Origin: Alphaproteobacteria bacterium
GTDB taxonomy: Bacteria; Pseudomonadota; Alphaproteobacteria; Micavibrionales; Micavibrionaceae
Reading direction: 5' to 3'
DNA: 64,000 nt
Assembly: GCA_016794305.1 (NCBI GenBank)
Contig: JAEUKN010000001.1
Location: 28,452-92,451, forward strand
Shown: positions 55,720 through 64,000 of the stretch, in pieces
Position numbering within the stretch: position 1 is the stretch's first letter
Layout: each line of letters starts with the position of its first letter
Translations under genes and position numbers: made by a program
The notes under the pieces: model-generated
The model's database searches: none
What the model saw: the letters and a program-made list of their open reading frames with translations, nothing else
Told to the model about the DNA's origin: nothing

Positions 55720-56416
55720 ACGACAATATCCTGCCCAAAAAGGCAAATATGCTATAAGGGTCAAGGGTGGTGACAAGTGGCTGCCCTATGATACGGTGCG
55801 CATGGAGATCAGTCTTGGGCAGCAGTATCATGAAAGCGACAAACTATCATGCGCGGTTGAATGGGTTAAAAACCGTTTCCAAAACATTGTAGTGTTATGC
55901 AATGACACTTTACAAAGATATAACTATGCTATTCTTCAAAACAATGATCCTGAAAACTTTCATGGCCTAACTCAGGAAAATGGAATAGAGTGGGTCACAA
56001 GAAATAAGAAGGCATTAGAAAATTTGAAAGTTATTCATTGGAATCACTGGCTATCGCAGGCAGAGTTTGACACAACGCTCGCTGCTGTGCAGACGACCTA
56101 TGTAGAGAATTCTATTTTTAAAAAAGCAGTAGATGAATCTTTAGAAACTGTTTATTCTCGCTGGAGTCGGCGGGGTTTTATATCTCAAGGATCACGTTTA
56201 AGGTTTTTAGAGCTTTCGCATAGATACATAATGGAAGAAACCGCAGGGTTGGCTTTGGCATATAAAGCGTATCCCGGCATTTCAGCGTATCCTGGAAGTT
56301 TTTTAGAAATGTGGAGAATGTTCGTAGGAAAAGATATTAAAGGACCGCTTCAGGGGTTGTCCAATTCTCATTGCATCCGGATCGATTTTGAGCGCCGCAT
56401 ATTACAAGACACCTAA
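55706..56416 (+). CDS. Probable tRNA-dependent cyclodipeptide synthase
   Basis: A 236-residue protein matching the cyclodipeptide synthase (CDPS) family by motif. CDPSs use two aminoacyl-tRNAs to make a cyclodipeptide and have a TyrRS-like Rossmann fold. The segment EISLGQQYHESDKL aligns with the catalytic-serine loop of AlbC; Ser36 is the equivalent of AlbC Ser37. CNDTLQRYN fits the next strand-helix. RYIMEET gives Tyr174 and Glu178 with the same four-residue spacing as AlbC Tyr178/Glu182. AYPGS (Tyr195-Pro196) and Gln39 in place of Asn suggest the XYP subgroup. The ATG at 55706 overlaps the regulator stop. No oxidase, methyltransferase or other tailoring gene is adjacent. The product cannot be predicted. 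This is motif recall, not a search. Confidence 0.72.
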   Translation: MSASKRQYPAQKGKYAIRVKGGDKWLPYDTVRMEISLGQQYHESDKLSCAVEWVKNRFQNIVVLCNDTLQRYNYAILQNNDPENFHGLTQENGIEWVTRNKKALENLKVIHWNHWLSQAEFDTTLAAVQTTYVENSIFKKAVDESLETVYSRWSRRGFISQGSRLRFLELSHRYIMEETAGLALAYKAYPGISAYPGSFLEMWRMFVGKDIKGPLQGLSNSHCIRIDFERRILQDT

Positions 56417-56423
56417 TTTTATC

Positions 56424-57287
56424 ATGACCACAAAAGCGCATATTATTGTATTGGGAAATGTCAAGGGCGGATCGGGGAAATCCACCACCGCTATGCACGT
56501 GGCCATTGGGCTGATTCGTCTTGGTTACCGCGTGGGGACGATTGATCTGGATGCACGGCAGGGCAGTCTGACGCGCTATATGGCCAATCGTTTTGAGTAT
56601 GTGGCGCGGCATAAGCTAGCCTTGCCGTCGCCTATACATTTCCCCATCGAACAAGCCAAGGCCGCAACAACCGACGAACAAAATCAAATTGACCGGAACT
56701 TTCTTCTGATGGCGTTTGCCGAACTGGAAAATGCCCCTGGAAAAGTTGATTTCATCGTCATAGATACGCCAGGCGCTGAGACTTTTCTGGGGCAATTGGC
56801 GCATTATTATGCCGATACGCTCATCACGCCCATGAATGATTCGTTTGTTGATCTGGATGTTTTGGCGCGCATTGATCCCACAAGTTTTGAAATTATCGCG
56901 CCCTCGATCTATACGCGCATGGTGTCAGAGCAGCGTGAGAGTCGTTATGCCCAGACCGGTGAAACCATTGATTGGATTGTCATGCGCAACCGCCTGTCAT
57001 CCTTGGATGCGCGCAATAAGCGCGATATTGGAGAATTGTTGGAAAAAGTAGCGCAAAAATTTGATTTCAGGCTTTCCGCCGGATTTGGGGAGCGTGTGGT
57101 TTTTCGCGAGTTGTTTTTGAAGGGCATGACATTGCTGGATATCAAAGAAGATCCGGATCACAAAATGACAATTTCTGCGATTTCTGCGCGTCAGGAAGTG
57201 CGGGATCTTTTGCGCTGTATTGGCCCGGAAACCATCAAAGGCTATCCGCAAAAAATGACATCATATCAGGATCGTCATCAGGCATAA
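56424..57287 (+). CDS. mipZ: Division-plane ParA-like ATPase MipZ
   Basis: A 287-residue ParA/MinD-type ATPase. It has the deviant Walker A GNVKGGSGKST (11-21, with Lys14 and Lys19), DLDARQGSLTRYMANR (about 49-64), the Walker B DFIVIDTPG and a C-terminal region IVMRNRLSSLDARNKRD, all in the MipZ pattern. MipZ forms a gradient from the ParB-bound origins and blocks FtsZ polymerisation near the poles, so it acts on the ftsZ product. It starts seven bases after the CDPS stop with no strong ribosome-binding site, so cotranscription or coupling is possible. Its G+C and codon use resemble the chromosome, unlike the two genes upstream. Confidence 0.9.
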   Translation: MTTKAHIIVLGNVKGGSGKSTTAMHVAIGLIRLGYRVGTIDLDARQGSLTRYMANRFEYVARHKLALPSPIHFPIEQAKAATTDEQNQIDRNFLLMAFAELENAPGKVDFIVIDTPGAETFLGQLAHYYADTLITPMNDSFVDLDVLARIDPTSFEIIAPSIYTRMVSEQRESRYAQTGETIDWIVMRNRLSSLDARNKRDIGELLEKVAQKFDFRLSAGFGERVVFRELFLKGMTLLDIKEDPDHKMTISAISARQEVRDLLRCIGPETIKGYPQKMTSYQDRHQA

Positions 57288-57425
57288 ATTTTTGCAAAAA
57301 AAAACTTGATCCGAAATCAATTTGGGCATTTACGTGCGTGGGAATCTTAAGTATGCTCACACCATCATTCATTATTGATAGGCTGGTGTCGGCATCGATT
57401 TCATCAGAATAGGTTTGGAAAAGAA

Positions 57426-58508
57426 ATGAAAAAAAGAATTGGGATTTTGACCAGTGGCGGTGATTGCGCCGGATTAAACGCCGCTATTCGTGCGGCAGTG
57501 CATCGTGCAGATTTGCTGGGGTGGGAGATTTACGGGATTTTGGACGGCACCGCCGGGTTGCTCTGTGATCCGCTGCAATACCGCGTTTTAACCCCGGCGA
57601 TGTTTGACAATAATGTGATGCGCATGGGCGGCACGGTCTTGGGGACCACGAATAAGGGCAACCCCTTTGCTTACCCGATGCCGGACGGCACGATTAAGGA
57701 CCGCACCGATGAAATTATTAATGGATTCAAAAGTCTGGGGCTTGATTCCGTGATTGGAATTGGCGGCGACGGCAGCTTTGCAATTTTGCGCAAATTGGCG
57801 ATGCAGGGCGGCATCCGCATGGTTGGTATTCCCAAAACCATTGATAATGATATTGGTGAGACTGAGACCTCGATTGGTTTTGACACAGCTGTGTCTGTTG
57901 CGACCGAAGCTTTGGATCGTTTACAGCCCACCGCGGCGTCGCATGACCGCGTGATGGTGTTGGAGGTGATGGGGCGTGACGCCGGTCATATCGCCCTGAG
58001 CGCCGGGATCGCCGGCGGCGCGGATGTCATTCTCATCCCCGAAATTCCATACCGTATTTCCAGCGTGGCCAAAAAAATTGCCGCCGTCAAAGAGGGCGGG
58101 CGCAATTTCGCGCTGGTTGTGGTGTCTGAGGCCGTAAAAACCGTGGACGGCGATGCCTCGCAAATGAAATTTACCGACGGGCAAAAACGCTATGGCGGGA
58201 TCGGCCATTATATCGGCGATCAAATCTTTAAGGCCACCGGATCGGAAACCCGCGTCACGATTTTGGGCCATGTGCAGCGCGGCAGCTCCCCCACCTATAA
58301 TGACCGTCTGATTGCTTCGGCGTTTGGGGTAAAGGCGGTTGATTTGATTGCCGAGGGGCGATTTGACCGCATGGTTGCCTGGAAAAACCGTGAGGTGGTC
58401 GATGTGCCGATTGAGGCCGCGATTGCCGCTTATCAGGCCGTGGATATTAACAGCTCGCTCGTGCATACCGCGCGCGCCCTGGGCATTTCACTTGGCGATG
58501 AGATTTAG
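57426..58508 (+). CDS. pfkA: 6-phosphofructokinase
   Basis: Phosphorylates fructose 6-phosphate in glycolysis. The 360-residue chain begins KRIGILTSGGDCAGLNAAIR. GGDGS (113-117) carries the Gly associated with ATP use, while PKTIDND (136-142) carries Lys where ATP-type enzymes such as E. coli PfkA have Gly (PGTIDND). The remaining family motifs, VMGRDAGHIAL and LGHVQRG, are present. The mixed signature suits the larger ATP-dependent group rather than the E. coli type, but the phosphoryl donor cannot be settled by eye. The ATG at 57426 is chosen because the domain begins there. It precedes the PH-domain pair by 3 bases. Confidence 0.92.
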   Translation: MKKRIGILTSGGDCAGLNAAIRAAVHRADLLGWEIYGILDGTAGLLCDPLQYRVLTPAMFDNNVMRMGGTVLGTTNKGNPFAYPMPDGTIKDRTDEIINGFKSLGLDSVIGIGGDGSFAILRKLAMQGGIRMVGIPKTIDNDIGETETSIGFDTAVSVATEALDRLQPTAASHDRVMVLEVMGRDAGHIALSAGIAGGADVILIPEIPYRISSVAKKIAAVKEGGRNFALVVVSEAVKTVDGDASQMKFTDGQKRYGGIGHYIGDQIFKATGSETRVTILGHVQRGSSPTYNDRLIASAFGVKAVDLIAEGRFDRMVAWKNREVVDVPIEAAIAAYQAVDINSSLVHTARALGISLGDEI

Positions 58509-58511
58509 GCA

Positions 58512-59072
58512 ATGCTTTATGTTCAGCAATCGCTCTCTGCTGATGAAAATATAGTATATGTGGGCCGGTTTCATTGGTTTTACGATGTTCAGGCGGCGAT
58601 GGCGATTTTCTGGGGATTTTTCTTTGCCGTGACGTTGCTGGCATCGGTGGAAACCTTGGTGGAGACTTTGCCGGCCAATATTGCGGGTTTGTTGCTGTCT
58701 TCACCGCTTGAGGCGGATGATGGGTGGTTTGCGATTATTCGCAAAATTCATCCGTTCATCAAATTATTGGCTTTGCTGATTTTCTTGCTCGGTGTGTTTC
58801 GTTTTGCCCAGATGATGGTGATTAAGATGACCACTGAAATCGTTGTGACCTCGAGCCGTTTAATTTACAAACGCGGTTTGGTGGCGCGCAGTGTGGGGGA
58901 AATGAATATCGACCGCATTGAAAGCGTGAGTGTTTGGCAGCCTTTTTGGGGACGGATTTTTAACTTTGGCCGCTTGATTATTCGCGGGATGGGCGTGGGC
59001 GAGATGGTGATGCCCAATTTGGCCGACCCAATTGTCTTTCGCAAGGCGATTGAGCATGCGCGCAATCATTGA
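58512..59072 (+). CDS. Bacterial PH-domain membrane protein (bPH2), first of a pair
   Basis: A 186-residue protein with two or three transmembrane segments (about 32-50 and 85-105) and a C-terminal bPH2 domain (about 115-182): VVTSSRLIYKRGLVARSVGEMNIDRIESVSVWQPFWGRIFNFG. YdbS/YdbT-like proteins have this layout and are poorly characterised. It begins three bases after pfkA and is followed by a second related protein 24 bases on, so the three genes are likely cotranscribed. Confidence 0.85.
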   Translation: MLYVQQSLSADENIVYVGRFHWFYDVQAAMAIFWGFFFAVTLLASVETLVETLPANIAGLLLSSPLEADDGWFAIIRKIHPFIKLLALLIFLLGVFRFAQMMVIKMTTEIVVTSSRLIYKRGLVARSVGEMNIDRIESVSVWQPFWGRIFNFGRLIIRGMGVGEMVMPNLADPIVFRKAIEHARNH

Positions 59073-59096
59073 TGAAGAATAGGGAGGGGAGTGACC

Positions 59097-59618
59097 ATGG
59101 ATCCAAGACGCGTTGCTGAATCGAGAAACTATGATTTGCCGTCTTCCCTCCGTCCGGATGAACATGTGTTGGTTAAGGGCGTGATTTCCAATGGTATATT
59201 TTGGAAAAGCATTGCGGTGCTAATTATTGCGCTCCTGGTGGGGCTTTTGGCTCCTCCCTTAGGATATTTCCTCACCTTCGTGGCTGTGCTGATGATTGGC
59301 TATGGCTTTATGTTGAAGGCGGCGTTGATGATGGTTGTCACCAATCAACGAATTTTTTTCCGTTCGGGAATTTTAAAGGTGGACACGGTTCAGGTGCGGA
59401 TGGAGCGCGTGGAAAGCGTAGAAATTCAACGCACGATTCCGGGGCAGATTCTGAATTACGGCACGATTGTGCTGACCGGAACGGGGACGCGCTTTGCTTT
59501 TATTCGCTATCTGGCCAACGCCGCGCACATCCGCAATGTGATTGACGAATCTTTGTATAGCCGTGATCAAGCGGCCCAAGACGCGATCCGAAATATTTCG
59601 AATAATAGTGGTAATTAG
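59097..59618 (+). CDS. Bacterial PH-domain membrane protein (bPH2), second of a pair
   Basis: A 173-residue paralogue of the preceding protein. It has an N-terminal LRPDEHVLVKGVIS, two transmembrane helices (about 35-75) and a bPH2 domain with VVTNQRIFFRSGILKVDTVQVRMERVESVEIQRTIPGQILNYGTIVLTGTG. The domain is closer to the canonical pattern than its neighbour's. The ATG at 59097 follows GGAGGGGA; a GTG two codons earlier sits directly on the ribosome-binding site and is unlikely. Confidence 0.87.
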   Translation: MDPRRVAESRNYDLPSSLRPDEHVLVKGVISNGIFWKSIAVLIIALLVGLLAPPLGYFLTFVAVLMIGYGFMLKAALMMVVTNQRIFFRSGILKVDTVQVRMERVESVEIQRTIPGQILNYGTIVLTGTGTRFAFIRYLANAAHIRNVIDESLYSRDQAAQDAIRNISNNSGN

Positions 59619-59743
59619 CAATGTCTAGTTTTTATAACCAACTTATACCAACTGCTTAGCTAGCACCCCCCAGAGAAGAAAAAGTCAAATTGCCGTTACG
59701 TGGTATGATGACTGCATCAAGACCACGTGTTGCCTATGGGGAG

Positions 59744-60136
59744 TTACCGTATTTTAGGTTGGACAGAAGCAAATAATTCAGGGTTTGGACTACAAGCTCT
59801 TATGGCCTCTCTAATATCGGAAAGTACAGCCTCAGCATGCATTAATGCCTCTAAATACAACGAAAAATACAACGAACTTTGGCCAAGGCAATCGCCTTCA
59901 GGCATGGGCTCAATTAGATCACCTGGTTCTAATCTCAAAGCTTCTTCAAATGTAAGGGCATCATATTCCTGATGAACTCGATTAGCTTGACAAATTTTTA
60001 CGAAAAACCCACTCCCCCGTCTTTCATCTTCATCCCAAATATACCATTGATCTCTAACCAGCCAACGAGCTGCTCCTGGACTTTCTTCGGGACTTTTTTG
60101 TTTTATGGCAGCTCCTTTGAAATCATGTGATGGCAT
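59744..60136 (-). CDS. Uncharacterised small protein, 130 residues
   Basis: I do not recognise this protein. It has no signal peptide or membrane segment. It is acidic, with WLVRDQWYIWDEDERRGSGFFVKICQ (about 25-50) and EALRLEPGDLIEPMPEGDC. A strong ribosome-binding site AAGGAGG eight bases upstream of its ATG makes it a likely real gene. The surroundings are AT-rich, with repeated TATTGCATAATAAT-like sequence, and it is alone on the minus strand between the PH pair and ilvD. It could be recently acquired. Confidence 0.65.
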   Translation of the reverse strand: MPSHDFKGAAIKQKSPEESPGAARWLVRDQWYIWDEDERRGSGFFVKICQANRVHQEYDALTFEEALRLEPGDLIEPMPEGDCLGQSSLYFSLYLEALMHAEAVLSDIREAIRACSPNPELFASVQPKIR

Positions 60137-60307
60137 TTTACACCTCCTTAAAATTGTTAAATATCATTATTTACATTACATTACATATTGCATAATAATA
60201 ATGCTCATTGTATTTTGTCAAGTTTAAATATTTACTTGCATTAAAAAATCAATAAACTTAGGTTTTTTACCTATAGTATCACAACAAAATAAAAAAGGCG
60301 GAAAAAC

Positions 60308-62023
60308 ATGAAATGGGATAAGTCAAAACTGGTGAGTCGTTATGTGACGGAAGGTGCAAAAAGCGCACCGCACCGGTCCTATTATTACGCTATGGGCATG
60401 ACAGAGGAAGAGATTCACCAACCGCTGGTGGGGGTTGCGACCTGTTGGAACGAAGCGGCGCCGTGTAACATCGCCCTGCAACGTCAGGCGCAATCCGTCA
60501 AGCGCGGGGTCTCGGAGTTCGGGGCTACGCCGCGGGAATTTACCACCATCACGGTGACGGACGGAATTGCGATGGGGCATGAGGGGATGCGGTCATCCTT
60601 GCCATCGCGTGAAGCCATTGCCGATTCGGTTGAACTCACCATGCGCGGGCATTGTTATGATGCGCTGGTGGGGCTTGCGGGCTGTGATAAATCATTGCCC
60701 GGCATGATGATGGTGATGATTCGTCTCAATGTGCCTTCTGTTTTCATGTATGGCGGATCGATTTTGCCCGGTAAATTCCGCGGGCAAGATGTGACGGTGA
60801 TTGATGTGTTTGAAGGGGTCGGCAAGCACGCCACCGGCGAGTTTTCGGATGCTGATCTCAAGGAAATGGAGTGCTGTGCTTGTCCTTCCGCGGGGGCGTG
60901 CGGTGGACAATTCACCGCCAATACTATGGCGTGCGTGTCTGAGGCCATTGGGTTGGCGCTCCCTAACTCCGCCGGTGCACCGGCACCCTATGAAAGTCGC
61001 GATGAATATGCTGCTGCTTCGGGCCGTGCGGTGGTGGAGTTAATCCGCAAAAATATCAGACCGCGCGATATCGTCACGCGCAAATCGCTCGAAAATGCTG
61101 CGATGATTGTGGCTGCCACGGGCGGATCCACCAACGCCGCGCTTCATTTGCCCGCCATGGCGCACGAGGCAGGGATTGATTTTGACCTCCATGCGGTGTG
61201 CGATATTATGCGCCGTACGCCCTATCTCGCGAGCCTTAAGCCCGGCGGGAAATATGTCGCTAAGGATCTCTATGAAATTGGCGGCGTGTCAGTGGTGCTT
61301 AAGGAATTGCTGAAGGGCGGCTATTTGCATGGGGATTGCCTGACCGTCACCGGCCGCACCATTGCCGAGAATTTGCAAGATATTAAGTTCCCAGAAAATC
61401 AAGATGTTGTGGCTCCCATCACCAAGCCGTTGTCAATGACCGGCGGGGTCGTGGGTCTGCGCGGCAATCTGGCCCCCGAAGGCGCGATTGTGAAAATCGC
61501 GGGGATGGAGAAATTGAGCTTTGAAGGCCCCGCGCGCTGCTTTGATTCGGAGCAAGAATGTTTCGATGCGGTTCAAAATCGCGCCTATCAAGAGGGCGAT
61601 GTGCTGGTCATTCGCTACGAGGGACCCAAGGGCGGCCCGGGAATGCGGGAGATGCTCTCGACCACCGCAGCCCTTTACGGCCAAGGGATGGGCGGCAAAG
61701 TCGCCCTGATCACCGATGGTCGTTTTTCGGGCGGCACCCGCGGATTTTGTATCGGCCATGTGGGGCCGGAAGCGGCAGTAGGTGGGCCAATTGGCCTGAT
61801 CAAGGACGGCGATATCATCACGATTGATGCCGAGCAAGGAATTTTGGATGTAAAATTGAGCGAGGAGGAATTGGCGGCGCGTCGTGCTGCGTGGGCTCCG
61901 CGCCTCAACCGTTACCGTGCGGGCGCATTGTGGAAATATGCGCAATTGGTGGGACCCGCCGTGAAAGGGGCTGTGACTCATCCGGGGGCTGAAGCCGAAG
62001 AGCATATCTTTGCAGATCTTTAA
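60308..62023 (+). CDS. ilvD: Dihydroxy-acid dehydratase
   Basis: A [2Fe-2S] enzyme for the third step of valine and isoleucine synthesis. The 571-residue chain has the cluster-ligand cysteines in [18 protein letters not shown] and [19 protein letters not shown]. The C-terminal motif [20 protein letters not shown] binds the substrate. Length is normal. It starts after GGCGGAAAAAC, with an AT-rich region upstream that holds its promoter. No ilvBN/ilvC genes are in the window. Confidence 0.96.
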   Translation: MKWDKSKLVSRYVTEGAKSAPHRSYYYAMGMTEEEIHQPLVGVATCWNEAAPCNIALQRQAQSVKRGVSEFGATPREFTTITVTDGIAMGHEGMRSSLPSREAIADSVELTMRGHCYDALVGLAGCDKSLPGMMMVMIRLNVPSVFMYGGSILPGKFRGQDVTVIDVFEGVGKHATGEFSDADLKEMECCACPSAGACGGQFTANTMACVSEAIGLALPNSAGAPAPYESRDEYAAASGRAVVELIRKNIRPRDIVTRKSLENAAMIVAATGGSTNAALHLPAMAHEAGIDFDLHAVCDIMRRTPYLASLKPGGKYVAKDLYEIGGVSVVLKELLKGGYLHGDCLTVTGRTIAENLQDIKFPENQDVVAPITKPLSMTGGVVGLRGNLAPEGAIVKIAGMEKLSFEGPARCFDSEQECFDAVQNRAYQEGDVLVIRYEGPKGGPGMREMLSTTAALYGQGMGGKVALITDGRFSGGTRGFCIGHVGPEAAVGGPIGLIKDGDIITIDAEQGILDVKLSEEELAARRAAWAPRLNRYRAGALWKYAQLVGPAVKGAVTHPGAEAEEHIFADL

Positions 62024-62084
62024 GACTTTAGGCGTATGAATAAAGGCATGAAAAAGTTTTTGTAATAAGTGGAAATATTGCGCC

Positions 62085-64000
62085 ATGCCTGATCGTCACT
62101 CTGAGTCTGCTCCATCCCTTGTTCCCGCACCTATCGCATCCCCGATAGGGTCTTGGCGGGGTGAGTATGGGCATAGGTGTGAGCTGGGGCGTGAACTATG
62201 CTGCAGACTCGGGCGAAAGCGGGCGGCGCGGACGGTCATGTTGTATGTCACCTCTGCGGCCCTCTTATTTTCTCCCTTTATCACAGGGGGGCAGGCACGT
62301 GCCGAACAATTGCCTGAAAACCGCACGGCGTCTTTTTTCTCAAAACTCATGCCGCATGCGGGGGAGGAGCTCATCGCGCAAATCCCTATGCTGCCGGCTG
62401 CGCAAACATCTGTGGCCAACACCCAAACCCCGCAACTTTCCGTCCTGCCAAAACCGTTTCTTATGACCCTTATTGAGGGCGGAAAAATTGACGGGAAGCC
62501 TATTGCGCAACCCGAAGATATCAAACGCTTCTACACGGAACGCAGCGGGCAATATCTATGGGTGAAGGACGGACGCTATACGGGCGATGCAAAAAAGATT
62601 TACGAATTGGTCATCGGGGCCGCCGCCCATGGGCTCAACCCGCAAAATTATCGCGCCGAATATCTCAATGTCCGCCTCAATGCTCGTTTTGCCGATGAGC
62701 CCCAGGCGGCAGAGGCCGAATTGGCCATGAGCGATGCTCTGGCGCGACTGGGGGGCGATTTATCGGGCATGCGCGTGCCGCCTGCGCTGATTAGGGCCGA
62801 CAAAAATTCATGGTCGATGGGGGCTGCGGCTTATTCCCTGTTACGCGCGGTTGAAAACTCCCGCGATCCTGCGGCATTGATTGAAAAACTCGCACCCCAA
62901 GATGAAACCTACCGCGCCTTGCAAACGGAATTGGCAGCCTTAATCAAACAGGCGGCGGCAGAGCAAGCAACCAACCTGCCCAAATTACCCGCGAAACTTA
63001 AAACTCTTAAGCCCGGGCAACAAAGCCCTGCCGTGGCGATTTTGCGCATGCGGCTCGATCCGCAATCCATTGTCGTATCGGATGTGTATGATGAGGACTT
63101 ACAAGAAAAAGTGATGGCGTTTCAGGCAGATCACGGTCTGAAAAATGACGGTGTGATCGGCCCGCGCACGTTGCTGGCACTCAACGAAGGAACAGCAGAA
63201 AAAATTATCAAGGTCATCGCGAATTTGGAACGCCGCCGCTGGGTTCGTCGTCCGCTGCCGCCGAAATATATTGAGGTCAATATCCCCGCCATGCAGCTTC
63301 AAGCGGTGGAAAACGGGCGCACACAATTCACTATGCCCGTGGTGGTGGGACGGCCCAAACGCCCGACCATGAGTTTTGTGGATGAAATTGTCGGGATTCG
63401 CTTTAACCCGTCATGGTATGTACCCGATACCATCAAAAAAGAAGATTATCTGCCGATGCTGCGCAAAAATCCTCAGGCACTCGCCGAAAAAGGGATCGCG
63501 TTTCGCGTATATTCCGCCGAATATAACCGCATGATTGATGTCTCGCCGGAGGACATAGATTGGCAAAATACCTCATCCGGCGGGCTGCGCAATATTCAAA
63601 TGGTTCAGGGGCCGGGGGCGGCGAATGCGCTGGGTGTTATTCGCGTCCTGATGCCCAATCAATATGATATTTATTTACATGATACCAACACGCCGGGCCT
63701 GTTTCAAAAGGATGACCGCGCGCAAAGTTCGGGGTGCGTACGGCTGGCGGAGCCGCGCCGCATCGCCAATTTTATCCTGGATGACAATGCGGGGTGGAAC
63801 GACAAACAACTGGATGCCCAGTTAAAACGGGGCAAAACCAATGAAATCCGCGCCTCACAAGCTGTGCCCGTCTATCTGCTTTATTTCACCATGTGGCGTG
63901 ATGATGCGGGCAAATTGATCTATGGTCAGGATATCTATAATCTTGATAAATCCCTCGTCAACAGCTTGAAACAACAGAATAAATTGCCCATATTACCTCT
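62085..64000 (+). CDS. L,D-transpeptidase of the YcbB type, 3' end outside window
   Basis: A periplasmic enzyme that makes 3-3 peptidoglycan crosslinks or attaches proteins to the wall. At least 638 residues are visible. A long basic N-terminus precedes the hydrophobic segment VMLYVTSAALLFSPFITGG with an AxA-type site (ARA) near residue 73. Then come a YcbB-like scaffold domain, a peptidoglycan-binding domain (about 320-366, AFQADHGLKNDGVIGPRTL), and the YkuD catalytic domain from about 390. The catalytic motif is HDTNT (His532) and SSGCVRL (Cys551). The frame is open to base 64000. The ATG at 62085 is the first possible; one at 62238, just before the signal, is an alternative. Confidence 0.9.
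   Translation, partial: MPDRHSESAPSLVPAPIASPIGSWRGEYGHRCELGRELCCRLGRKRAARTVMLYVTSAALLFSPFITGGQARAEQLPENRTASFFSKLMPHAGEELIAQIPMLPAAQTSVANTQTPQLSVLPKPFLMTLIEGGKIDGKPIAQPEDIKRFYTERSGQYLWVKDGRYTGDAKKIYELVIGAAAHGLNPQNYRAEYLNVRLNARFADEPQAAEAELAMSDALARLGGDLSGMRVPPALIRADKNSWSMGAAAYSLLRAVENSRDPAALIEKLAPQDETYRALQTELAALIKQAAAEQATNLPKLPAKLKTLKPGQQSPAVAILRMRLDPQSIVVSDVYDEDLQEKVMAFQADHGLKNDGVIGPRTLLALNEGTAEKIIKVIANLERRRWVRRPLPPKYIEVNIPAMQLQAVENGRTQFTMPVVVGRPKRPTMSFVDEIVGIRFNPSWYVPDTIKKEDYLPMLRKNPQALAEKGIAFRVYSAEYNRMIDVSPEDIDWQNTSSGGLRNIQMVQGPGAANALGVIRVLMPNQYDIYLHDTNTPGLFQKDDRAQSSGCVRLAEPRRIANFILDDNAGWNDKQLDAQLKRGKTNEIRASQAVPVYLLYFTMWRDDAGKLIYGQDIYNLDKSLVNSLKQQNKLPILP

Overview
The window is a gene-dense stretch of a chromosome from a free-living-type alphaproteobacterium. 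The lineage rests on several genes: NDUFA12 (the complex I accessory subunit) followed by an MCE protein and a DUF2155 protein, an ATP12-type F1 chaperone, PhaR, MipZ, a DksA with the degenerate alphaproteobacterial zinc finger, an FtsZ ending in IPAFLRRQ, and a PleC/DivJ-type histidine kinase. I cannot fix the order from sequence alone. Micavibrio-like or Rhodospirillales-like relatives are plausible. Most genes are housekeeping genes of moderate GC, with no rRNA, prophage, insertion sequence or CRISPR array.

Layout: (1) 0-8 kb: 3'-truncated purH, dksA, an SH3-domain protein, an unknown protein, an SGNH + alpha/beta hydrolase fusion, a DEAD-box helicase, a MerC-like protein and rpsD. (2) 8-21 kb: ftsZ with a very long linker, thrS, dnaB, alr, a RidA protein, then NDUFA12-mlaD-DUF2155-pgm-atp12. 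(3) 21-28 kb, minus strand: murC-murB-gmk-dotI-like-ftsQ-ftsA, a rearranged division and cell-wall cluster without ddl and with ftsZ elsewhere. (4) 28-36 kb: a GT2 glycosyltransferase, lipA, tRNA-Arg, ubiA, a triple-PAS kinase, and a PhaC-like protein with PhaR. (5) 36-47 kb: groES-groEL, a YejF-like ABC ATPase and a YejA-like binding protein, kdsB, and a giant CcsBA (system II cytochrome c maturation) protein. (6) 46-55 kb: rpmE, rpiA, a lipoprotein, a MurC-like ligase, and clpP-lon-hup with clpX absent. (7) 55-59.6 kb: an XRE regulator, a probable tRNA-dependent cyclodipeptide synthase, mipZ, pfkA and two bacterial PH-domain proteins. (8) 59.7-64 kb: a small unknown protein, ilvD, and an L,D-transpeptidase that runs off the end.

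Cell envelope and division dominate: alr, murB, murC, a second Mur ligase and the L,D-transpeptidase act on peptidoglycan, ftsQ/ftsA/ftsZ/mipZ act on the division ring, and kdsB, mlaD and pgm act on the outer membrane or its sugars. Proteostasis genes (groESL, clpP, lon) are a second theme, and groES and lon carry similar candidate heat-shock promoters.

The best leads outside housekeeping are the XRE-cyclodipeptide synthase pair at 55.07-56.42 kb, a lone DotI/IcmL-like protein inside the mur/fts cluster, the SGNH-alpha/beta hydrolase fusion, a system II CcsBA protein in an alphaproteobacterium, and several families of 105-146 bp imperfect palindromic intergenic repeats.
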